A stretch of DNA of 29,014 bases from DASXSB01 sp036506275 (GCA_036506275.1 DASXSB010000127.1:1-29014); one strand, 5' to 3'; positions 1 to 8,081 are shown, counted from the stretch's first letter. The notes: a model not told the origin generated them from the letters alone. A program made the numbers and translations.

Positions 1-438
1 GTACTCGGCGGGACCCTGGTGGTCGGCGTAACCCTGGACGATGACGACCCAGCCCTCGCCGTCCTTCACCGTGCGCGCCTTGTCCTGGAGGACGGCCACG
101 GAGTCGGCGCGGAGACGCGTGCTCTTGAAGTCGAAGTAGATGTCCGCGTACGTGGCTTCCGACGACATGACAGCAGCCGTGGCGGCGACGGGAGCGGTGG
201 CCGTCGTCGGCGCCACGTTCACCGCGGGCGCGACGGTCGCCACCGGCGCCGGCTCGAGCACGCCACGCTTCTCGGTCGCATCCGCCTTCCCGCCGCCCGT
301 GCTCAACCAGTAGATCCCCATCGCACCGCCGGTGAGGGCGACGAGGATGGCGGCCACGATCGCCAGCTCCTTCCAGCCCCCGTCGCCGCTCGCCTTGCCC
401 ACCGTTCCCTCGCCCTGTCGCTGACCCGTCTGGCTCAT
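1..438 (-). CDS. OmpA-family protein, C-terminus cut by window edge
   Basis: Translating the minus strand from ATG at 438 gives 146 codons that run off the window. Residues about 22-45 form one hydrophobic segment (AIVAAILVALTGGAMGIYWL), so the protein is probably anchored in the inner membrane. An Ala/Pro/Thr-rich linker of about 45 residues follows. After it comes the start of an OmpA C-terminal domain: IYFDFKSTRLRADSV, then VIVQGYADHQGPAEY, which resembles the family's peptidoglycan-binding pattern (phenylalanine-rich strand, then G-Y-A-D). A clear AGGAGG lies just before the ATG and fixes the start. Members bind peptidoglycan through diaminopimelate; that role is family knowledge. The gene is on the strand of the cupin gene upstream, separated by 238 bp. 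The part of the domain beyond the edge is not visible. Confidence 0.8.
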   Translation of the reverse strand, partial: MSQTGQRQGEGTVGKASGDGGWKELAIVAAILVALTGGAMGIYWLSTGGGKADATEKRGVLEPAPVATVAPAVNVAPTTATAPVAATAAVMSSEATYADIYFDFKSTRLRADSVAVLQDKARTVKDGEGWVVIVQGYADHQGPAEY

Positions 439-676
439 GGCTCCCTCCTCATTTCGGTGCCGAGCTCTTGCGGCTGCCGGCCTCCCTGGCCGTCCGCGAG
501 AAACACGTCTGGTCTCGGCGACAGAGCAACGGGAGCGCCACTCCGGACGGCGATCGCGGGTCAGCTCAGGTGAGATGTTTCGGGCGCTTACGAGAGCACG
601 GGGAAGAGCGAGCATGAACGGGGCGCGGGGCTTCCCCGCATCCCCGCACGATCATCCCCGCACGCGGCGGGTGGGG
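439..676. other. intergenic gap with a short GC hairpin
   Basis: No convincing gene is present. At 625-639 a perfect 6-bp stem (GCGGGG / CCCCGC, loop of 3) lies about 40 bp after the stop codon of the cupin gene. A GTGCGGGGAT element occurs twice beside it on the minus strand. There is no T-run, so an intrinsic terminator is possible but not shown. Promoter elements for the OmpA-family gene are not obvious. Confidence 0.35.
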
Positions 677-1006
677 TCAGTCGACGATGAAGAGCCTGGC
701 GCCCGTGGTCGTGTGCGAGCGGTGGGGCTCGGCGCCGTCGGCCACCTGGTAGCTCACGCCCGGGGTGAGCGTGAACTTCCGGCCGTCCGCCAGCTCGGTG
801 TGGAGCTCACCGTCGAGGCACAGCAGGATGTGGCCCTTGCTGCACCAGTGGTCGGCGCGATACCCCGGCGAGTATTCGACCATGCGGACGCGAATGCCGT
901 TCAGCTCCCGCGTACGCCAGTAGGCGACCCCGGTCTCGCCCTCGTGCTCGGTTCGCTCCACCGTTGACCAATCGGTCGTCCCGAACGGGATGCCGGCCAT
1001 CTCCAT
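677..1006 (-). CDS. small DHCW-motif cupin-fold protein
   Basis: The 109-residue protein starts MEMAGIPFGTTDWSTVER. It matches in length and pattern the small single-domain cupins named for a DHCW motif: IPF.T.DW at the N-terminus, then ETGVAYWRTRELNGIRVR, YRADHWCSKGHILLCLDGE, and HRS near the C-terminus. The His/Cys cluster ADHWCSKGH is the likely metal or active-site region, but the reaction is not known to me. ATG at 1006 is preferred to ATG at 1030, because GGAGGA sits 4-5 nt upstream of 1006 and the protein then begins where relatives begin. It lies 98 bp downstream of the CHASE2 activator on the same strand and could be co-transcribed with it. Nothing in the sequence shows its substrate. 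Confidence 0.82.
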   Translation of the reverse strand: MEMAGIPFGTTDWSTVERTEHEGETGVAYWRTRELNGIRVRMVEYSPGYRADHWCSKGHILLCLDGELHTELADGRKFTLTPGVSYQVADGAEPHRSHTTTGARLFIVD

Positions 1007-1104
1007 CGGTTCCTCCCCGGACGGCGCCATGCCCGCGGATCGGCGGTGCGGTCACCGGCGGCTCCCGGGCGCCCCGAGCATACGCTGCGCGCCCGTCCGC
1101 GCGC

Positions 1105-3477
1105 TCAGCGTGGCCGGCGCGCGATCGCCTGGCGCACCAGCAATTCCAGGGAGCGGAAGTGACGCTCGGGCAGGTTCTTGAAACGCCGCCGGCAAGCGCG
1201 AATGGCGATCTCCGGCGATTCGAAGGGCGCGATCGCGCGCACAAGGTGGGACTCGTAGTCGCGCAGCTTCAGCTCCACGGTTCTCGTCAGCGACGGATCG
1301 CCGGCGAGCGCGGCGGCCGCCTTCGCGCGATCGCCGTCGGCTTCCACGAGGGCGCGAAAGCTCATCCCCTTCAGCCGCTGCGTCACCGTGCTCCGGTCCC
1401 AGCCGAGCGCGCGCGCGGTCGCCTGCATGTCGAAGCCGTGCTCGCGCAGAGAGGCGAGCACGACGATGTCGCCGTCACCGTCGGCCTCGACCAGGCGGGC
1501 GGTGCGGCCGGATGAAGGCAAGCGCAGATCGGCGGGCGTGATCGAACGGGAGTCGGAGAGGATCACCGCCTGGCGCAGACAGTGCTCGAGCTCCCGCACG
1601 TTGCCGCTCCAGTCGTGCGTGCGGAGGGCTTGCATGGCCGCCTCCGACAGCGTCATGCCGTCACGTCCGAGCTCGCGCGCGCTGTCCGTGACGAAGCGGG
1701 TCGCCAGCAACGGCACGTCGGCCGGGCGCGCGCGCAAGGGCGGCAGGCGCAGGACGATCCCCTTCAGGCGGAAGTAAAGATCCTCGCGGAACCAGCCCTC
1801 GGTGACGCCGCGCTCGAGGTCACGGTTGCTGGCGGCGACCACCCGCACGTCCACCGCCGTGGGTCGGCTCGCTCCCACGCGATGGAAGCTCTTGTCCTGG
1901 AGCACCCGCAAGAGCTTGCTCTGGTGATCGAGGCGCAGATCGCCGATCTCGTCGAGAAAGATCGTCCCGTGGTCGGCCATCTCGAAGTGGCCCTTGCGAT
2001 CGGCGGTGGCGCCCGTGAAGCTTCCCCGCACGTGGCCGAACAGCTCGCTCTCGAACAGCTCCGGCGAGACGGCCGCCATGTTGACGGCGATGAACGGCGC
2101 CGCCGCGCGCGGGCTCAGTCGGTGCACGGCGCGCGCGAACAGCTCCTTGCCCGTTCCCGGCTCGCCGACCAGGAGCACGGGAAGCGCGGAGCGCGCGCCC
2201 TTCTCCAGATCGCGGAACACCGCCAGGAGGCCGGGGTCGCGGGTCACGATCCCCATCGCCTCCGCGGCGCGGCGGAGTCGTTCGTGGTCGGCATCGCCCG
2301 CCACGCCGGATTCCGCCGCCGCCGCGCGCAGCCCCTGCACCTCGCGCTCGACCTGCTGGAGCCGCTGGCGCGCGTGCTCTTCGGCGGCGAGCGCCTCCGC
2401 GAGACGCTCGCGCAATGCCTCCGTGGCCCGAGCGAGCTCCCCTTCCGCTCCCGCCGCGCGCGCGGAGGCGGCGCGCGCCATGTTGAGATCTTCCTCCAGC
2501 GCTTCCACCGCCGACTCCTCTTGCACGAGCGCTTCCCGTGCTGCCGCGAGATCGGTCTCCGCGCGCGCCACCTGCGTCTCGAGGTCGCGGATGCGCTGGG
2601 CGGCGCTGTGCTGCATCGGCAGCGTGGCCGTCGCCGCCACCACCACGGCGACGAACGGAAGCCACACGGGCAGGACGAAGCTGATCAGCGCCAGCGCGAC
2701 GGGCAGGCTCGCCGCGTAGCCGACCAGCAGCGCGCCGGTCGCGGCCACGGCCTTTCCGGAAGAGAGCGTCAGCGCGAGCCAGGCGGTGACGAACGCGAGA
2801 ACCAGGCTGACGGCGACGGCGGCCGGCAGCGGGAGCACCCGTAGCCGCGTGTGGGTCAAGAGGGTATTCAGGAGATGCGCCTGCACCATCGCCTCCGGCA
2901 TGCGCCCGACCGGTGTGCGCACCTCGGTTCGCGCCGGCTCCGAGAGAACGAGCACGATCTTCCCGTCGACCAACGCCGAAAGCCGTTCGGCCTGGGCGCC
3001 TTCGATCGTCGCCCACAGCTCGGCGAAGGCGATGGCCGGCAGCCGTCGCGGGGCATCGGCGCCCGTATAGGCGACGAGGATGGGGACGTTGGGATCGATG
3101 TCCGCGGCGGCGGTGTCGCCCGCGAGGGGCGCCCTCGCCGTGCCGCGCGCGAGCGGGAGCGCAAAGGCGGGCTCGGCGCGGCGAACCACGCCGTCCTTGT
3201 CCGCCACTGCCGCCCGCGGCGCGGGCCGGATGACGGCGCCCGCCTGGGCAACGGCCTCGCTCAGGAGCGCATCGCTGGCGGCGCCACCCCGGCCGGGCGG
3301 ACTTGGCTCGTCGACCGCGACGTCGAGGCCGATCGCGGCCGCTCCCGCCCGCGCGACGTTCGTCACGACGCGGGCGAGGACGGCGCGGTTCCACTCGCCG
3401 CTTCCGAAGCGGGCTTCGCTGCCGGGATCGCGGATGACGACGACCAGGTTCGGACTCACCGCCGCCGTCCCTCGCAT
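1105..3477 (-). CDS. CHASE2-domain sigma-54-dependent transcriptional activator
   Basis: From ATG at 3477 the protein has 790 residues. Residues 1-215 look like an extracytoplasmic CHASE2 sensor domain. Hydrophobic segments follow at about 215-290, then a coiled coil (about 290-390). The AAA+ sigma-54 interaction domain follows: Walker A GEPGTGKE near 438, the sigma-54 contact loop as GSFTGA instead of GAFTGA near 485, and Walker B TIFLDEIG near 505. A helix-turn-helix lies at 683-705 (ATARALGWDRSTVTQRLKG), with about 85 extra residues after it. There is no receiver domain, so sensing is probably by direct ligand or membrane signal. The ATG cuts the CHASE2 domain: an in-frame stretch upstream encodes the missing first transmembrane helix but has no ATG, GTG or TTG. 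The true start is therefore unresolved and the gene may be damaged. The upstream neighbour is the TPR/Sel1 lipoprotein. Confidence 0.85.
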   Translation of the reverse strand: MRGTAAVSPNLVVVIRDPGSEARFGSGEWNRAVLARVVTNVARAGAAAIGLDVAVDEPSPPGRGGAASDALLSEAVAQAGAVIRPAPRAAVADKDGVVRRAEPAFALPLARGTARAPLAGDTAAADIDPNVPILVAYTGADAPRRLPAIAFAELWATIEGAQAERLSALVDGKIVLVLSEPARTEVRTPVGRMPEAMVQAHLLNTLLTHTRLRVLPLPAAVAVSLVLAFVTAWLALTLSSGKAVAATGALLVGYAASLPVALALISFVLPVWLPFVAVVVAATATLPMQHSAAQRIRDLETQVARAETDLAAAREALVQEESAVEALEEDLNMARAASARAAGAEGELARATEALRERLAEALAAEEHARQRLQQVEREVQGLRAAAAESGVAGDADHERLRRAAEAMGIVTRDPGLLAVFRDLEKGARSALPVLLVGEPGTGKELFARAVHRLSPRAAAPFIAVNMAAVSPELFESELFGHVRGSFTGATADRKGHFEMADHGTIFLDEIGDLRLDHQSKLLRVLQDKSFHRVGASRPTAVDVRVVAASNRDLERGVTEGWFREDLYFRLKGIVLRLPPLRARPADVPLLATRFVTDSARELGRDGMTLSEAAMQALRTHDWSGNVRELEHCLRQAVILSDSRSITPADLRLPSSGRTARLVEADGDGDIVVLASLREHGFDMQATARALGWDRSTVTQRLKGMSFRALVEADGDRAKAAAALAGDPSLTRTVELKLRDYESHLVRAIAPFESPEIAIRACRRRFKNLPERHFRSLELLVRQAIARRPR

Positions 3478-3633
3478 CCGTAGCCAGGCGTCGTAGACGC
3501 TCCATTCCGTGGGAGCGAGGGAGGCGTCGAGAACGACCTGCGAGGCGAGGGAGACGACGGCGGCGACGACGCCGATGGCGGCCGCGAGCGCGAGCGTGCG
3601 CGCGAGCGAAGGCGCGGGCGGCGGGCGCGTGGG
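3478..3633 (-). other. in-frame 5' extension of the CHASE2 activator lacking a start codon
   Basis: These 52 codons are in frame with the activator. They encode a Pro-rich leader, a transmembrane helix (LALAAAIGVVAAVVSLASQV) and the typical CHASE2 entry (TEWSVYDAWLR). None of the codons is ATG, GTG or TTG. The codon before them is the TAG that ends the TPR/Sel1 gene (3634-3636), which is in the same frame. ACG codons occur two codons after the TAG and again within the helix. Coding character is clear; how translation begins is not. Confidence 0.7.
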
Positions 3634-4938
3634 CTACCGGACCTCTCGGCTCGGGGCCGAGAGCTCCTGGAGCAGGCGCTGCGCATCTTCGTGCGGCGTC
3701 GACTTCAGGAGCGCGATGGCGCGACCAACGTCCTTGGGAACGCCGAGGCCGTGGCCGTAGATTCGCGCGAGCTCGATCCGCGGGCGGAGCTGACCCTCCG
3801 CGGCGGCGCCCTGGAGATAGCGAAGGATGCGTCCGTCGTGGGGAGCGAGCGCGGGGCTCGCGCCTTCCTCGTAGAGCGTCTCCAGCAAGCGCTGCGCGGC
3901 TTCGCTCAGCGCGGACGCCTCCCGGATCAGCATGGGCACGGCGTCGGCGACGCGCCCCTGCTGCAAGAGGGCGGCGCCCACGCTCTCGTCGTCACCGCGA
4001 GCAAGATCGGGGAAGTCCGCCCACAGGGTCGCGCGAAAATCGCGGAAGGCCTGCATCGCCGGCTCCCGATCCGCGGACGGACGACGCCCCCGCCCCAGCG
4101 CCGCCTGACGCATCTGCGCGAGAGCCTCGGCGGCTTCGGGCACCGGGTAGTCGGCGGCACGGAACCACCACGCGACGGCGCGGGTGAGATCGCGCTCGAC
4201 GCCGAGCCCCGACGCATAGGCGGCGCCGAGGAAGTACTGCGCTTTCGGAAAGCCGGCCTCCGCCGCCGCCAGCAGCTCGGGCGCAGCTTCGACGTCGCGG
4301 TGAGCCAGCTTCAAGGTCAAGGCGAGGTTGTAACGCGCATCGACGTGCCCGGGCTCCCGCGCGAGGACGCGCCGGTAGGCGTCGATGGCGCCGTTCAGAT
4401 CGCCCTCGGTGTAACGAACGACGGCGAGGCTGTAATGCGCTTGCGCCAGCTCGGGCTCGAGACGGAGGACGTGCTCGAGCTCGCGGCGGGCCGCGCGCCA
4501 GTCGTGGCGGGCCATGAGGGCGGTGGCGAGCTGAAGACGAGCGGGCACGTCCTCCGGCCGGGCGCGCAACACCGCCTGGAGCTGCTCGACCGCCCCTTCG
4601 AGATCGCCCATGCCGTAGAGCGCCTGCCCGAGACTGGTCCGCGCCGCCAAGAGCTCGGGGTCGCGTCGGAGCGCCTCGCGCAGCGCGATCACCGCCGCCG
4701 CCATGTCGCCGCCGGCGATGAGCGCTCGCCCCCGCGCGAGATACGTTTCCGCGTCCGTCGCGGGAGGCGGTGTGACCTCCACGGTGGAAGTCGCAGGTGC
4801 CGGCACCGGCGCCGACGCGGCGGCAGTGGGCGCCGACGCGGGCGCGGTCGTGGACGCGGGCGGAGTGGACGCAGGCGCGGACGCGAGCGTGGCGCATCCG
4901 GCGTGGACGATGGCGAGGAGGACGATGAGGCGACGCAC
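3634..4938 (-). CDS. TPR / Sel1-repeat lipoprotein
   Basis: GTG at 4938 gives a 434-residue protein beginning VRRLIVLLAIVHAGCATL, a short signal peptide with a lipobox-like AGC. Histidine at -3 is unusual, so lipidation is likely but not certain. A 45-residue Ala/Pro/Ser/Thr linker follows. TPR motifs come next (for example AVIALREALRRDPELLAART, GAVEQLQAVLRARPEDVPAR, GAIDAYRRVLAREPGHVDAR), then Sel1-type repeats (AQYFLGAAYASGLGVERDL, ARIYGHGLGVPKDVGRAI). Such repeats mediate protein-protein contacts; the partner is unknown. A longer GTG at 5013 would put 25 basic residues before the signal peptide and is less likely. No Shine-Dalgarno is obvious; a TATCAT hexamer lies 9 nt before the GTG. Its stop codon directly abuts and is in frame with the CHASE2 activator, suggesting an operon and possibly a joint envelope-sensing role. 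Confidence 0.82.
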   Translation of the reverse strand: MRRLIVLLAIVHAGCATLASAPASTPPASTTAPASAPTAAASAPVPAPATSTVEVTPPPATDAETYLARGRALIAGGDMAAAVIALREALRRDPELLAARTSLGQALYGMGDLEGAVEQLQAVLRARPEDVPARLQLATALMARHDWRAARRELEHVLRLEPELAQAHYSLAVVRYTEGDLNGAIDAYRRVLAREPGHVDARYNLALTLKLAHRDVEAAPELLAAAEAGFPKAQYFLGAAYASGLGVERDLTRAVAWWFRAADYPVPEAAEALAQMRQAALGRGRRPSADREPAMQAFRDFRATLWADFPDLARGDDESVGAALLQQGRVADAVPMLIREASALSEAAQRLLETLYEEGASPALAPHDGRILRYLQGAAAEGQLRPRIELARIYGHGLGVPKDVGRAIALLKSTPHEDAQRLLQELSAPSREVR

Positions 4939-4947
4939 CCCACTTCG

Positions 4948-5003
4948 ATGATAGCAGGCAGCGCCCCGGGCCGTGGCCTTCCTGCCCCCTCGCCTGCTAT
5001 GGT
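4948..5003. promoter_or_regulatory. divergent promoter region with 9-bp inverted repeat
   Basis: ATAGCAGGC (4951-4959) and GCCTGCTAT (4992-5000) are perfect inverted copies 32 bp apart. Each overlaps a -10-like hexamer reading outward: TATCAT on minus (4953-4948), 9 nt before the lipoprotein GTG, and TATGGT on plus (4998-5003), 11 nt before the monooxygenase ATG. No good -35 was seen. This could be a two-site operator, or simply two similar promoter cores. Confidence 0.45.
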
Positions 5004-5014
5004 AGCGGGCCACG

Positions 5015-6220
5015 ATGACGCAGCTACCGGACTACGAGAGCGACGGCGTCGTCGGCGCCGGCCGCGACTATCGGGAGCGCGCCCGCGCGCTCGCGCCCAC
5101 CATCGCTGCCCACGCCGATCGCATCGAGGGGGAGCGACGGCTGCCGGAACCGCTCGTGGCCGCCCTGCACGAGGCCGGCCTCTTCCGCATGCTGCTCCCG
5201 CGCGCCCTCGGCGGCGCCGAGCTCGATCCGTCCGCGTTCGTGCGCGTGATCGAGGACATCAGCAAGACGGACGCGAGCACGGCGTGGTGCCTCTGCCAGA
5301 CCGCGGGCTGCTCCATGGTCGCCGCCTATCTGCGTCCCGACGTCGCGCGCGCGATCTTCGGCGACGATCCGCGCGGCGTGCTCGCGTGGGGTCCTCACCG
5401 CGACTCCCGCGCCGTCAGCGTTCCCGGCGGCTATCGCGTCACCGGGAGCTGGAGCTTCTCGAGCGGCAGCCGCCACGCGACGTGGCTCGGCGGCTATTGC
5501 GCGATCACGGACGCCGACGGGACGCCACGGCGTCGCCGCGACGGCACCGCGGGGGGACGGACGATGCTCTTCCCCGCCGGCGCCGCCACCTTCACCGACG
5601 ACTGGCACGTCATCGGCCTCCGGGGAACCGGCAGCGACACGTTCGCGGTGACGGACCTCTTCGTCCCCGAGGAGCACACGGTCTCGCGTGACGACGAGGC
5701 GGAGCGGCGCGACCCCGGCCTCGTGTACTGCTTCCCCACCGTGAGCCTCTTCGCGAGCGGCTTCGCGGGCGTCGCTCTCGGCATCGCGCGCAGCGTGCTC
5801 GACGCCTTCGTCGCGCTTGCCGGTCAGAAGACGGCGCGCGCGCAGGCGCGGCCGCTCTACGAAAGCGCGGTCGTGCAGTCGGAGGTGGCGCGCGGCGAAG
5901 CGCGGCTGCGGGCGGCACGGAGCTTCCTGCTCTCCTCGCTGGAGGAGACGTGGCGCGCGGTGGGACGGTCGGGCGTGGTGACGCTCGACCAGCGCATTCT
6001 CATCCGGCTCGCCGCCACCCACGCCATCCGCGAAGCGCGCGAGGTCGCGGACGCCGCCTATCATGCCGCCGGCGCCACCGCCATCTTCGCGAGCGGCCCC
6101 TACGAACGGCGCTTCCGCGACATCCACACGGTGGCCCAGCAAGTCCAGGGGCGCGAGGATCACTGGGAAACGGTGGGGCGATTCATCTTCGGGCTGACGC
6201 CGGACACGACCTTCTTGTAG
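5015..6220 (+). CDS. flavin-dependent monooxygenase, acyl-CoA dehydrogenase fold (HsaA/HpaB-like)
   Basis: The 401-residue protein has the acyl-CoA dehydrogenase layout: an N-terminal helical domain (about 15-125, with GLFRMLLPRALGGAELDP), a middle beta domain (about 130-235, with VTGSWSFSSGSRHATWLGG and GLRGTGSDTFAVTDLFVPEE) and a C-terminal helical domain of the 'type 2' form (about 245-390, with YHAAGATAIFASGPYERRFRD). The type 2 C-terminus is characteristic of two-component flavin monooxygenases that hydroxylate phenols or sulfur heterocycles (HsaA, HpaH C2, DszC) rather than dehydrogenate acyl-CoA. No flavin reductase gene is in the window, so reduced flavin would come from elsewhere. 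The start at 5015 lacks a clear Shine-Dalgarno; a TATGGT hexamer lies 11 nt upstream. It ends 12 bp from the convergent MoxR gene. Substrate is unknown; aromatic hydroxylation would fit the neighbourhood. Confidence 0.8.
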   Translation: MTQLPDYESDGVVGAGRDYRERARALAPTIAAHADRIEGERRLPEPLVAALHEAGLFRMLLPRALGGAELDPSAFVRVIEDISKTDASTAWCLCQTAGCSMVAAYLRPDVARAIFGDDPRGVLAWGPHRDSRAVSVPGGYRVTGSWSFSSGSRHATWLGGYCAITDADGTPRRRRDGTAGGRTMLFPAGAATFTDDWHVIGLRGTGSDTFAVTDLFVPEEHTVSRDDEAERRDPGLVYCFPTVSLFASGFAGVALGIARSVLDAFVALAGQKTARAQARPLYESAVVQSEVARGEARLRAARSFLLSSLEETWRAVGRSGVVTLDQRILIRLAATHAIREAREVADAAYHAAGATAIFASGPYERRFRDIHTVAQQVQGREDHWETVGRFIFGLTPDTTFL

Positions 6221-6232
6221 TCGTTCGAGCCG

Positions 6233-7096
6233 TCAGCCCTCGCCGGCGAGGGCCGCGCTCGCCTTCTCCAGATCGTTCTGATACTTCAGCAGGAGCGAGA
6301 GCGTCCGCCGCGTGACGCCGTCGTCCACGCGCGTGACGCCGAGGAGGAGGAGCGTGCGCGCCCAGTCGAGCGTCTCCGACACCGAGGGCGGCTTCTTGAG
6401 GTCGAGGGTGCGGATGGTCCGCACCACGCGCGCGATCTGCTCCGCGAGGTCGGCCTCGATCTCCGGGATGCGCGCGCGGATGATGCGCGTCTCGCGGTCG
6501 AGGTCCGGATAGTCCATGTGGAGGAAGAGGCAGCGACGCTTGAGCGCCTCCGACAGCTCGCGCGTGTTGTTCGACGTGAGCACCACGAAGGGCGGGACGG
6601 CGGCCACGATGGTGCCGAGCTCGGGAACGGAGATCTGCCAGTCCGACAGCACCTCGAGCAGGAGCGCTTCCGTCTCCACCTCCACGCGATCGACCTCGTC
6701 CACGAGCAACACCACGCGCTGCGGCGACCGGATCGCGCGCAGGAGCGGGCGCGAGAGCAGGAAGTCCTCCGTGAAGATGTCGTGCTCGACGGTGCGCCAG
6801 TCGCGGTCACCGGCGTCGGCCTGGATGCGGAGGAGCTGCTTCTTGTAGTTCCATTCGTAGAGCGCCTTCGCCTCGTCGAGCCCCTCGTAGCACTGGAGGC
6901 GAATCAGCTCCTGGCCGGTGGCGGCGGCGATGGCCTTCGCCAGCTCCGTCTTGCCGACGCCGGCGGGGCCCTCGCACAGGAGCGGCTTCTGGAGGCGATC
7001 AGCCAGGTACGCGGTGACGGCCACGTGGTCGTCGGCCAGATACCCGGTGGCGGCGAGCCGCTCGCGGGCGTCGTCGGGGGAGGCGAAGGTGGTCAT
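6233..7096 (-). CDS. MoxR-family AAA+ ATPase (CoxD/NorQ-like)
   Basis: The 287-residue protein carries Walker A GPAGVGKT (43-50), Walker B VVLLVDEVD (Asp-Glu at 133-134), sensor-1 Asn in VLTSNNTREL (about 173-181) and an arginine-finger region ALKRRCLF (about 184-191). Length and pattern are those of MoxR ATPases, which act with VWA-domain partners to insert metals or activate enzymes (CoxD with CoxE, NorQ with NorD, CbbQ with CbbO). No partner is adjacent here; a CoxE-like VWA gene lies 7 kb away beyond the transporter/dioxygenase operon, on the other strand. The gene begins 40 bp after livM on the same strand, and a TTGACA / GATTAA promoter lies in that gap, so it may be transcribed both from its own promoter and by read-through. 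No Shine-Dalgarno is visible. Confidence 0.88.
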   Translation of the reverse strand: MTTFASPDDARERLAATGYLADDHVAVTAYLADRLQKPLLCEGPAGVGKTELAKAIAAATGQELIRLQCYEGLDEAKALYEWNYKKQLLRIQADAGDRDWRTVEHDIFTEDFLLSRPLLRAIRSPQRVVLLVDEVDRVEVETEALLLEVLSDWQISVPELGTIVAAVPPFVVLTSNNTRELSEALKRRCLFLHMDYPDLDRETRIIRARIPEIEADLAEQIARVVRTIRTLDLKKPPSVSETLDWARTLLLLGVTRVDDGVTRRTLSLLLKYQNDLEKASAALAGEG

Positions 7097-7111
7097 GGCG
7101 GCGCGATTCGA

Positions 7112-7140
7112 TTAATCAGCGCGACGGACGGGCGTGTCAA
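7112..7140 (-). promoter_or_regulatory. sigma-70-type promoter before the MoxR gene
   Basis: On the minus strand TTGACA (7140-7135) is followed by a 17-bp spacer and GATTAA (7117-7112). The -35 box contains the TGA stop codon of livM. The predicted transcript start is about 8-10 nt before the MoxR ATG at 7096, giving a very short leader. Confidence 0.5.
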
Positions 7141-8081
7141 GCGCGGAGCCGGCGCTGCACGGGAAAGAAGCGAAGGTCCCAGCGCCGCGTGACGAGCCCC
7201 CACAACCCCTGCGGCCAGACCATCATGACCGTCACCGCCACCGTGCCGAGGAGGACCAGATACCAGGCGCCGAAGTCTGACAGGAGCTCGCGCAGCGCGA
7301 AGAAGACGGCGGTGCCGACGATCGGTCCCTCGATGGTGCCGATCCCGCCGATGACGACGATGAAGATCATGTACGCGGTCCAGTTGATGCTGAAGGCCGC
7401 GTCCGGCGAAATCCGAAGCAGGTTCAGATAGATGAGGGCGCCGGTGGTGCCGGTGCCGAAGGCAGCCGTGAGATACGCCATGAGCTTCGTGCGGCCGACG
7501 TCGACGCCGAGGCTGTCCGACGCGGGCTCGCTGTCCCGAATGGCCATGAGGGCGAGGCCGAAGCGCGAGCGGAGGTACGCGTAGCTGGCGGCGATCGCGA
7601 TCACGCCGAGCGCCACCGCCACCGCGTACGTCGCCAGCTCGCGCGTCTCCCGCGCGAGGGGAAATACCGCGGCCAGCGTGCGGCCGGTGCCACGACCGAG
7701 CGCGCTCGAGTTCGCGATCAGGAGCCGATACACCTCGGCCACCGCCCACGTGCCGACCGCGAAATAACCTCCGCGAAAGCGGAACACGATGGCCGCCGTC
7801 GGGAGCGCGAAGGCGGCGGCGACGACACCGGCGAGGGCGACGGACAGGAACGGGTCGAGCCCGACGTCGTCGGCGAGGACGACGAGCGCGTAGCCGCCGA
7901 GGCCGAGATAGGCCTGCTGGCCGATGGAGACGAGCCCGGTGTAGCCCGCGAGCAGGTTCCACATCTGCGCCAGCACGAGCAGCGCGATGAACTCGACCAG
8001 GCTCCGCATGAGGCTCGCATCGCCCCACCGCGGGAGCGTCGCCAGCGCCACGAGAACGACGGCGGCCGCCACCGCGCCCAC
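7137..8081 (-). CDS. livM: branched-chain amino acid-type ABC transporter permease LivM
   Basis: From GTG at 8081 the protein is 314 residues with about eight to ten hydrophobic segments. The LivM core is clear: WNLLAGYTGLVSIGQQAYLG, then GGYFAVGTWAVAEVYRLL, the EAA-like loop (ALMAIRDSEPASDSLGVDVG) and VIGGIGTIEGPIVGTAVFF. It forms the membrane channel with LivH, powered by LivG and LivF. The start is uncertain. GTG at 8081 leaves a full first helix but has no Shine-Dalgarno. A CTG at 8129 in the same frame overlaps the livH stop as CTGA and follows GGGGGAG at good spacing, which would add 16 residues. ATG at 8009 would remove the first helix. In HAAT systems this permease pair can serve amino acids, amides, urea or aromatic acids; here aromatics are suggested by the neighbouring dioxygenase genes. 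Confidence 0.88.
   Translation of the reverse strand: MGAVAAAVVLVALATLPRWGDASLMRSLVEFIALLVLAQMWNLLAGYTGLVSIGQQAYLGLGGYALVVLADDVGLDPFLSVALAGVVAAAFALPTAAIVFRFRGGYFAVGTWAVAEVYRLLIANSSALGRGTGRTLAAVFPLARETRELATYAVAVALGVIAIAASYAYLRSRFGLALMAIRDSEPASDSLGVDVGRTKLMAYLTAAFGTGTTGALIYLNLLRISPDAAFSINWTAYMIFIVVIGGIGTIEGPIVGTAVFFALRELLSDFGAWYLVLLGTVAVTVMMVWPQGLWGLVTRRWDLRFFPVQRRLRA

Noticed and set aside
1582..2844. A 420-codon open frame on the plus strand
   Set aside because: It is antisense to the AAA+ region of the sigma-54 activator, His/Arg-rich and without motifs.
3634..4938. TPR lipoprotein and CHASE2 activator as one fused gene split by a sequencing error
   Set aside because: They share a frame, but a fusion would put CHASE2 on the wrong side of the membrane. 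The TPR protein also ends sensibly after a Sel1 repeat. The stop is accepted as real; only the activator's start stays open.
5015..6220. True acyl-CoA dehydrogenase of fatty-acid oxidation
   Set aside because: The C-terminal domain is of the type 2 form used by flavin monooxygenases, and no other beta-oxidation gene is nearby.
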